A stretch of DNA of 5,110 nt from Roseburia sp. (GTDB lineage Bacteria > Bacillota > Clostridia > Lachnospirales > Lachnospiraceae): NCBI GenBank assembly GCA_030844625.1, contig JAUUNJ010000219.1:1-5110 (forward strand). The letters run 5' to 3'. The notes beneath the pieces were generated by a model. The model made no database searches and was not told the origin of the DNA. It worked only from the letters and a program-made list of their open reading frames with translations. Positions 1 to 5,110 of the stretch are shown here, piece after piece (the first letter of the stretch is position 1; each line of letters begins with the position of its first letter). The position numbers were made by a program, and so were the translations under genes.

Positions 1-1438
1 TAATTGAAACACTTTGCAGACTATTTAAAGAGTTTTCAGAGAAAATAAGTGCTATAGGAAACAATATAAATAATATTGCCCAAAACGTTCTGATCTTCTT
101 ATCCGGTTCTTCATCCATTTCCAGCTCTTTATAAGAATAACTGGAGATAACCAATGTCAAAGTATCAAATGTAGTAGAATAAAAAGCTACCATTGTTATA
201 CAAAGTAAAATTAATCCAAACGCCGGTAAAGGTAATGTGTCAAATATCTTAATTATGGCATCAGAGATTGCGCCGCCATCAGCAATCGATCCTACAGTAT
301 CAACTCCGTGTTTCATCTGCTGTGCAAGACCATAATTTCCAAGTATTATAAATGAGAGAAAAGTTCCTGCCAATCCCCAGCCATATCCGCCTATGACTGT
401 ATTCTTGATAGTTCTTCCCTTACTAATCTTTCCAATAAAAAATGGCGTTGCCACACACCAGACCATCCAGTATGCCCAATAATAAATTGTCCAATTCTGC
501 GGAAAACTATTTTCACGCAATGGGTCTGTCCATGTAGACAGTCCTATAAAGTTCTGAACCATATTTCCAATACTGCTGATGCCTGTCTCTATGATATAAG
601 CTGTTTCTCCACCTCCAACTAACACATATATAAGAAGTGCAAAGAAAAGGTATGTACAGAATCCGGCTAATTTTGCTATTCCCTTCATACCAAACAAGAC
701 TGTAAACGTATATACCACTGCAATAATTATTAAAATAATAATTGAAGTAGTCACTGAAGGAGAAAATCCAAAAACATTTCCCATTGCACTGGATAGAAGT
801 GGTGTTGCCAGTGAAAATGTGGTAGCTGTTCCTGCCAACAATGCAAATACAGCAATTAAATCAATAATTTTTCCTAACACTCCATCGGTTTTATTTCCCA
901 AAATAGGTCTGCATGCCTCTGAAAACTTTTGTTTTCTTCTTCCTCTTACATGAAGCATAAAACCAAAAGCCACTGCCAGTATTATATAAAAGCTCCAGGC
1001 TATGGGGCCCCAGTGAAACAGTGGATAAGTTGGTGCCCACTGCTGTATTCCACCCATCTTTTCTATTTGAGGCTCTCCTGCATACAATGCCCATTCACAA
1101 CAGGAATAAAATAATATATCCGCTGCCATTGTAGATGTAAAAATCATAGTTCCCCATTTAAAAGAATTGTATTGTGGCTGCTCCACATTCCCCAGCTTAA
1201 TGTTTCCATATTTTGAAAATGCCATATACATGGAAACCAACAAAGCTCCCACTCCAATAATAACATAATAAGCTCCCATCTTATCTCCAAGAAATCCTCT
1301 GACTGTACTTAAAAATACAGATGATTGTCCCGGCAATAACATAAAAACAACACAAAGTGCGACAATTCCCGCCAATGGAATCAGTGTTGTGACAAAGTCG
1401 ATACGTTTCACTAATTTTTTATCTTTGGTATTTGACAT
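1..1438 (-). CDS. BCCT-family transporter, probable choline importer (3' end cut by window edge)
   Basis: This is a membrane carrier of the betaine/choline/carnitine transporter family, read for 479 codons with no stop before the window edge. Seen: many hydrophobic segments; FHWGPIAW at 141-148 with W143, W148 and Y151 spaced like the aromatic box of BetP (W189, W194, Y197); SLATPLL at 209-215; the TM8 signature WTIYYWAYWMVW at 316-327 followed by the basic loop KISKGRT at 337-343. Family members are about 500 residues or longer, so some 30-50 C-terminal residues are missing. The glycine stretch GMGIG of BetP is replaced by TMAAD (103-107); the aspartate falls where choline-transporting members carry one, which favours choline over betaine. 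The start at 1438 has AAGGAG seven bases upstream, and the gene overlaps the preceding licC by 20 bases, so it is probably translationally coupled. The TDP...FPQ.WT region also resembles CaiT, so carnitine or another quaternary amine cannot be excluded. Confidence 0.93.
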   Translation of the reverse strand, partial: MSNTKDKKLVKRIDFVTTLIPLAGIVALCVVFMLLPGQSSVFLSTVRGFLGDKMGAYYVIIGVGALLVSMYMAFSKYGNIKLGNVEQPQYNSFKWGTMIFTSTMAADILFYSCCEWALYAGEPQIEKMGGIQQWAPTYPLFHWGPIAWSFYIILAVAFGFMLHVRGRRKQKFSEACRPILGNKTDGVLGKIIDLIAVFALLAGTATTFSLATPLLSSAMGNVFGFSPSVTTSIIILIIIAVVYTFTVLFGMKGIAKLAGFCTYLFFALLIYVLVGGGETAYIIETGISSIGNMVQNFIGLSTWTDPLRENSFPQNWTIYYWAYWMVWCVATPFFIGKISKGRTIKNTVIGGYGWGLAGTFLSFIILGNYGLAQQMKHGVDTVGSIADGGAISDAIIKIFDTLPLPAFGLILLCITMVAFYSTTFDTLTLVISSYSYKELEMDEEPDKKIRTFWAILFILFPIALIFSENSLNSLQSVSI

Positions 1439-2180
1439 TTTTAATCTCCTTATAACTTGAATCTATTTCTCTTAATTCATCTATACTGTCTATTTCTATA
1501 ATGTCATCATCACTTATTTTCCTTATTCCCAGATGATACTGCTCCTTGTAACAGAACATAGCCAAATCATCCCAGTATATCTGTCGATTCTTCTTATCTT
1601 CAAATTCTATCTCTAAGTGTTTCTTCAGTTTTACACAATCTTCCTGACTCCAAAATGATACTCCATGTAATTCCCAGCCTTCTTCACCCCCGGTTCTACT
1701 GCAGGATATAACGATTCCGGTATCGTCTGTTTTCTGCAGCCATTCGTCCGTATGTGCTTCCGACCATGAACTGCAATATCCTGACCTTTCTGCATTCGGT
1801 TCTAAAATATTACAATTGTTTAACACCTGATCTCCATCAATGATTACACATTCCGATAAATAGTCTTTTGCCACATACAGTGATGATATATTGTTGCACT
1901 CTTTATAATAAGGATTTTCAATGAGCGTAATTTTTACCTTTTTCCCACCTGCAGATTTTGTATCCTTATACGCTTCCGGTAATTGTGCAAATTGCTCCTT
2001 TAAATAGCCAACCACAACATATATCTCTGTTATCTCATTCTTTATTAATCCCATAAGAACAGTATCAATCATTCTTACTCCGTTAACCGCAATCAAGGGC
2101 TTCGGTGTATGATTGGTAATCGGCCGAAGTCTGGTGCCAAATCCGGCAGCCATAATAATAGCTCTCTTTACCGTAAACAT
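1419..2180 (-). CDS. licC: CTP:phosphocholine cytidylyltransferase, LicC type
   Basis: This 253-residue cytosolic enzyme should join CTP and phosphocholine to give CDP-choline and pyrophosphate. Seen: nucleotide-binding motif MAAGFGTRLRP at 10-20, the lysine motif PKPL at 26-29, VVGYLKEQF at 56-64, NNISSLY at 96-102, the metal motif IIDGD at 113-117, HGVSFW at 172-177, YWDD at 202-205 and a C-terminal EIDS at 229-232. These match pneumococcal LicC in order and spacing, including W147 and Y202 at positions I recall as aromatic residues of the choline pocket. The length is close to LicC (about 230 residues), with a slightly longer middle loop rich in Lys and Gly (74-84). The start ATG overlaps the stop codon of the upstream fusion gene (TAATG), with GGAGG ten bases before it. 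The 3' end overlaps the transporter gene. A different phospho-amino-alcohol substrate is possible, but choline fits best. Confidence 0.9.
   Translation of the reverse strand: MFTVKRAIIMAAGFGTRLRPITNHTPKPLIAVNGVRMIDTVLMGLIKNEITEIYVVVGYLKEQFAQLPEAYKDTKSAGGKKVKITLIENPYYKECNNISSLYVAKDYLSECVIIDGDQVLNNCNILEPNAERSGYCSSWSEAHTDEWLQKTDDTGIVISCSRTGGEEGWELHGVSFWSQEDCVKLKKHLEIEFEDKKNRQIYWDDLAMFCYKEQYHLGIRKISDDDIIEIDSIDELREIDSSYKEIKNVKYQR
1446..1451 (-). promoter_or_regulatory. Ribosome binding site of the BCCT transporter
   Basis: AAGGAG on the minus strand, seven bases before the ATG at 1438. It lies inside the last codons of the upstream cytidylyltransferase gene and fixes the transporter start even though the two reading frames overlap by 20 bases. 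Confidence 0.8.
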
Positions 2181-3943
2181 TATTCTTTTTCCTCCGTCAG
2201 TTCATTTATAACGATTCTGCTATACTCTTTGGCATACCTGTACTGTTTAATGGAATATTCTCCAAATTCCTGTCCTTTCTGTCTCTTATATTCGCACCAG
2301 TTACTCCAAAGCAGTCCACCAGCCGCAATATATGCATAAATTTTTAGTCTGTTAGTGTCAGAACATTTTTCTTCAAAATAACAGTCAATCAGTCGGTCAA
2401 TCTGTTCTCTATCATACATTGAATATATTGCAAACATGGCTATATCTAAATGAGGGTCCTGCATCGCCGCATATTCCCAGTCAATTAGATTAATCCTTTC
2501 ATTTCCCAGACTGTCTGTAGAAATGAGAAAATTATCTGCGTTTGCGTCAATATGCGTCAGTGCCCAGTCTTTGTCCAATGAATCAATAAAACTTTTCATT
2601 TTAAAAACATCAGCTTTTGTCACCTGGTAATCTCTATAACAGGATTTTTCCTCCCACAAACTCTCATAAAACTCAATTTGCCCGAACAGATGAAATGTAT
2701 GTTCAACCGTCAGTTTTTTATCATGAAAAGACTTAAGAACCATCATACATTTTTTAATGTCATTCCAATCCGTATCATTACAGGTTCTTGCATCTTCAAT
2801 ATATTTTGTTATTTTATAACCATTATCAGGATTAATATAATATATATCATCACATAATCCCAATTTTTGTATGGTTTGATAAACACAATATTCTTCTTTT
2901 CTGTTTATCAGTTGTTCTGTCCCCTCCCCGGGAATTCTCATGATAAACCGCTCTCCATTATAAGAAAATTGAAAAGAACGATTGGTCATTCCTTTTTTTA
3001 ATACCGTAATATCTTTGATTGCCCCTTCACATGTGTGAAAAACTTCTGCGATAAGCGCTATAATCTCTGATTGTAATTGACTTGAACTTTCATCCACTTC
3101 TCTCAATTGCTCAAATGTATTAATTTCAAAATTCTCTGTACTGCTTACCAGTTTAGCACTTACGATCATCTTGTCATTGTCATATAAAACCTCTTCCCAA
3201 AATGAATTATCATAACGTGCATTATTACTATATTCCACTAATCTGTTTACAACAATTTCTGACTGTTTTTGAGTAATATATGAAATGCCAAGCATTCTGT
3301 TCCCGGATTTCTCCCCTTTTACTTTAACCAGTTCATTTTTTCTGTTTACTCTGACGCTGCTCTCCTCACTATATTCATCCGATATCATATACCATGAATA
3401 TATTTCAGTATTTGAAAATGGATTCTCCTTACAATAAATATCGCAAGGTATTATATATGTATTTTCTATGGAATCGGCAACCTTAGCTAGAGAATATAAA
3501 TTATTTTTTGAAACATAATCCATATTTACCACAAATTTCACATTATATTTGTCAATCAGATATTCATAATGCTCTTTTAAAAATCCAACTACAATGGTTA
3601 TATCTGTAATTCCAACCTGCCAAAGCTGTTCAATAATACGTTCAATTAAGGACTGTCCGTTAATTTCCAGTAACCCCTTAGGTACCTCCGTATTAATGGG
3701 AACCATGCGCATACCAAATCCCGCTGCCAAAATAATTGCATTAGAGGGCTTGTTTTGTTCAAATTCCTTTTTCGCCTTTAAAGTTATCTGCATATCTTCA
3801 TTGATATATCCTTGTTCCAATAATACTTTCAGGCTTTTGTTGACTTTCCCTAATGAATACCCGGATGCATCAGCCAACTCTCTCTGACTTATATATTTAT
3901 TTTTTTGTAATTCCAGTAATATGTCCAGATTTTGCGTGTTCAT
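2180..3943 (-). CDS. licCA: Fusion protein: winged HTH + LicC-like nucleotidyltransferase + LicA-like choline kinase
   Basis: This 587-residue protein has three parts. Residues 5-60 look like a winged helix-turn-helix (SQRELADASGYS at 19-30, then a second helix to about 44 and a short wing). Residues 68-285 are a LicC-like nucleotidyltransferase: ILAAGFGMRM at 71-80, PKGLLEING at 88-96, VVGFLKEHY at 118-126, NNLYSL at 147-152, PCD at 166-168, EINT at 273-276. Residues 290-587 are a choline/aminoglycoside kinase fold: KKGMTNRSF at 316-324, catalytic loop HIDANADN at 464-471 (D466, N471), metal motif LIDWE at 486-490 (D488), and LLWSNW at 544-549, resembling the choline-kinase C-terminal motif. 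The kinase should make phosphocholine from choline and ATP. The nucleotidyltransferase domain has Asn where LicC has the second metal Asp, so its activity is less certain. A LicC-LicA fusion is known from Treponema denticola. I chose ATG 3943 (AAGGAG seven bases upstream) over the longer TTG at 3976, which has no ribosome site and lies at or before the predicted transcript start. Confidence 0.9.
   Translation of the reverse strand: MNTQNLDILLELQKNKYISQRELADASGYSLGKVNKSLKVLLEQGYINEDMQITLKAKKEFEQNKPSNAIILAAGFGMRMVPINTEVPKGLLEINGQSLIERIIEQLWQVGITDITIVVGFLKEHYEYLIDKYNVKFVVNMDYVSKNNLYSLAKVADSIENTYIIPCDIYCKENPFSNTEIYSWYMISDEYSEESSVRVNRKNELVKVKGEKSGNRMLGISYITQKQSEIVVNRLVEYSNNARYDNSFWEEVLYDNDKMIVSAKLVSSTENFEINTFEQLREVDESSSQLQSEIIALIAEVFHTCEGAIKDITVLKKGMTNRSFQFSYNGERFIMRIPGEGTEQLINRKEEYCVYQTIQKLGLCDDIYYINPDNGYKITKYIEDARTCNDTDWNDIKKCMMVLKSFHDKKLTVEHTFHLFGQIEFYESLWEEKSCYRDYQVTKADVFKMKSFIDSLDKDWALTHIDANADNFLISTDSLGNERINLIDWEYAAMQDPHLDIAMFAIYSMYDREQIDRLIDCYFEEKCSDTNRLKIYAYIAAGGLLWSNWCEYKRQKGQEFGEYSIKQYRYAKEYSRIVINELTEEKE
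2191..2195 (-). promoter_or_regulatory. Ribosome binding site of licC, inside the upstream gene
   Basis: GGAGG on the minus strand, ten bases before the ATG at 2180, within the final Glu/Lys codons of the fusion gene. With the TAATG stop/start overlap it points to translational re-initiation by ribosomes finishing the upstream gene. Confidence 0.7.
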
Positions 3944-3950
3944 GTTTTTG

Positions 3951-3956
3951 CTCCTT
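3951..3956 (-). promoter_or_regulatory. Ribosome binding site that fixes the fusion gene start
   Basis: AAGGAG (within AAAAGGAG) on the minus strand, seven bases before ATG 3943. Neither the in-frame TTG at 3976 nor the ATG at 3973 has a purine-rich site upstream, so this site decides the start and removes eleven residues from the longest possible reading. Confidence 0.8.
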
Positions 3957-3965
3957 TTGATTTTC

Positions 3966-3996
3966 GTGAACATCAATATAAAAATATCACATTCAC
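3966..3996. promoter_or_regulatory. Imperfect inverted repeat over the -10 region, possible operator
   Basis: Arms GTGAA (3966-3970) and TTCAC (3992-3996) are perfect inverted repeats. They extend to eight bases with two mismatches (GTGAACAT and ACATTCAC) around an AT-rich centre. The repeat covers the predicted -10 and transcription start, where a repressor would act. The winged-helix domain encoded just downstream is a candidate ligand, which is inference. Short arms in AT-rich DNA can arise by chance. Confidence 0.3.
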
Positions 3997-4009
3997 CTGT
4001 CTATTACAA
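3981..4009 (-). promoter_or_regulatory. Candidate sigma-A promoter of the choline operon
   Basis: On the minus strand, TTGTAA (4009-4004) is followed after exactly 17 bases by TATTTT (3986-3981). The bases TGA directly precede the latter, giving an extended -10 (TGnTATTTT). Transcription would begin near 3974, leaving a leader of about 30 bases with the ribosome site. It is the only sizeable intergenic gap in the window and precedes three overlapping genes, as expected for an operon promoter. The hexamers are not perfect consensus, so this is a prediction. Confidence 0.5.
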
Positions 4010-4046
4010 TGTTTATTTTTTATAAAAGATATATGTACATTTTTCC

Positions 4047-5063
4047 TCAATGCTTTTTGTATGTCAACACACAATTAATAATGCACCCACATATTTTATG
4101 AAAAATAACCGCTGTCACATACGACAGTACCAGAGTACTGAGCATATATGCAACTACACCATTGTTTTTTAGAACGTTAAGGGTTATTGATAAAATGAGC
4201 AATTCATGTACTATATAAAACTCATAAGAAATGACATCCAGATTATTTATAACATTTCTAATCCATTTAGAATTCACATACTGTCCCAATTTATAAAGTA
4301 CAATACAAATCCAAAAATCAATAACAATCATTCCATAAAAAATAACAATTCTATCATAAATAATTTGTCCATCATACATAGTATTGAACAGTAGTACGAC
4401 ACCCGATGAAATAATCATTAACACCGTTACTATGGCAATGTGTCCCTTTTTAGTATTATCTGACAAAATTAAATTCCCCCAAAAATAACCTATCACATAC
4501 ATCCCAATAGCAATGACACACCAGCTTAATGTGTGACCGGCAACCATTCCAATGTCCGTTGTATATGCTAAAACAATCTGAACAATAATCCCAGTGATAA
4601 TTGCTGCAATTCCTACATTCCTGTTAAAATCCTTTTGTTTCACCCATTGTAACAGTGGTGTAATCAGGTAGCAAATCATAATAAGCGTTAAAAACCATAA
4701 ACTTGCTCCTGCAATATTAACGCCAAAAATCCCCTGCAAATTAAATGCATAAACCAATACCATCTTTATGTCAAAATAATTCCAGAGCAAAGCTTCCACA
4801 ATGAAATCAATAACCATAAAAAGCCACATCGGTACACATATTTTCACAATTCTGTTAACAAACCATCGTTTCCAGTTTTCTATTTTTTTATTTCCATATA
4901 AAAAACCAGAAATCAACAAAAATATAAATACGCCTGAGTTGCATATTTGAAGAACAATTGATTTCATAGGAAATTCAATACGCAATAATAAATGATCAAA
5001 AATAATCATAAACATAGCCACAGCTCTTATTAATTGAATAGACACATTTCTCTTACTTACCAT
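4047..5063 (-). CDS. Acyltransferase-3 family membrane protein, probable surface-glycan O-acetyltransferase
   Basis: This 338-residue protein has about ten predicted membrane segments (roughly 10-26, 36-54, 76-96, 122-140, 150-167, 178-198, 208-226, 240-257, 277-297 and 303-325). The family moves acyl groups, usually acetyl, onto sugars of exported or surface polysaccharides. Seen: the family R-X10-H motif with R13 and H24 in the first helix, SGVFIFLLISGFLYG at 43-57, LWFLTLIMICYL at 122-133 and the late SYEFYIVHELL at 279-289. Length is normal for a stand-alone member without a C-terminal SGNH domain. The ATG at 5063 is the longest possible start, because an in-frame TAA lies two codons upstream. 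Its ribosome site is weak (GAGG eleven bases away). It is separated from the choline genes by 103 bases. The acceptor and acyl group cannot be told from sequence, and the link to the choline genes rests only on adjacency and shared strand. Confidence 0.88.
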   Translation of the reverse strand: MVSKRNVSIQLIRAVAMFMIIFDHLLLRIEFPMKSIVLQICNSGVFIFLLISGFLYGNKKIENWKRWFVNRIVKICVPMWLFMVIDFIVEALLWNYFDIKMVLVYAFNLQGIFGVNIAGASLWFLTLIMICYLITPLLQWVKQKDFNRNVGIAAIITGIIVQIVLAYTTDIGMVAGHTLSWCVIAIGMYVIGYFWGNLILSDNTKKGHIAIVTVLMIISSGVVLLFNTMYDGQIIYDRIVIFYGMIVIDFWICIVLYKLGQYVNSKWIRNVINNLDVISYEFYIVHELLILSITLNVLKNNGVVAYMLSTLVLSYVTAVIFHKICGCIINCVLTYKKH

Positions 5064-5110
5064 CTCTTATCAAGCCTCATTATGTAATTTGTATATTCTC
5101 TCTCTTATAA

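Noticed and set aside
1004..1011. GGGGCCCC palindrome, striking in AT-rich DNA
   Set aside because: It is explained by the Trp-Gly-Pro codons of the conserved HWGPIAW motif of the transporter.
891..1094. 67-codon minus-strand reading frame, and the 61-codon plus-strand frame at 929-1114
   Set aside because: Both lie within the BCCT transporter in other frames. The transporter frame is open and shows family motifs throughout, and these short frames show no recognisable domain.
2109..2339. 76-codon plus-strand reading frame
   Set aside because: It is antisense to the junction of two well-supported genes, has low-complexity Ser/Tyr/Leu composition and no family motif.
3594..3887. 97-codon plus-strand reading frame
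   Set aside because: It is antisense to the nucleotidyltransferase and HTH portion of the fusion gene, with no recognisable domain.
4010..4046. Possible terminator after the acyltransferase, including the small palindrome ATGTACAT at 4033-4040
   Set aside because: There is no GC-rich stem, and the T-run needed on the minus strand is absent. Read-through into the choline genes remains possible.
4206..4394. 62-codon plus-strand reading frame rich in Asn and Ile
   Set aside because: It is antisense to the acyltransferase; the Asn/Ile bias simply mirrors AT-rich membrane-segment codons.
5064..5110. Promoter or repeat upstream of the acyltransferase (ATAAGAG occurs twice, at 5064-5070 and 5102-5108)
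   Set aside because: Only 47 bases are available. No paired -35 and -10 is visible, and a seven-base purine-rich repeat is weak evidence.

Overview
The window reads as AT-rich DNA from a low-GC Firmicute, most likely a Clostridia-type gut anaerobe such as a Lachnospiraceae member. This is inferred from base composition, AAGGAG-type ribosome binding sites and the gene families. Species cannot be named from the sequence alone. All four genes lie on the minus strand, so they are transcribed from the right edge to the left edge. There are no RNA genes, insertion sequences or CRISPR repeats.

In transcription order the layout is as follows. (1) Positions 5063-4047 hold an integral-membrane acyltransferase-3 family protein, probably an O-acetyltransferase of a surface glycan. 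(2) A 103-base gap follows, with a plausible extended -10 promoter and an imperfect inverted repeat over it. (3) Positions 3943-2180 hold a three-part protein: an N-terminal winged helix-turn-helix, a LicC-like nucleotidyltransferase domain and a LicA-like choline kinase domain. (4) Positions 2180-1419 hold a separate LicC-type CTP:phosphocholine cytidylyltransferase. (5) From 1438 to the left edge runs a BCCT-family transporter that lacks its last few dozen residues because the window ends. Genes 3, 4 and 5 overlap (1-base TAATG overlap, then 20 bases), so they are almost certainly one translationally coupled operon.

Together genes 3-5 form a choline capture and activation cassette. The BCCT protein imports choline (its glycine-rich segment carries an aspartate, D107, at the position linked to choline specificity), the LicA domain phosphorylates it, and a LicC enzyme makes CDP-choline. 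The final acceptor is not visible: no LicD phosphocholine transferase and no CDP-alcohol phosphatidyltransferase lies in the window. The acyltransferase next door suggests a cell-surface glycan locus, but this is only context.

The most interesting points are the DNA-binding-like domain fused to the bifunctional enzyme, the presence of two LicC domains in consecutive genes with different active-site residues, and the transporter's unusual substrate-site sequence.
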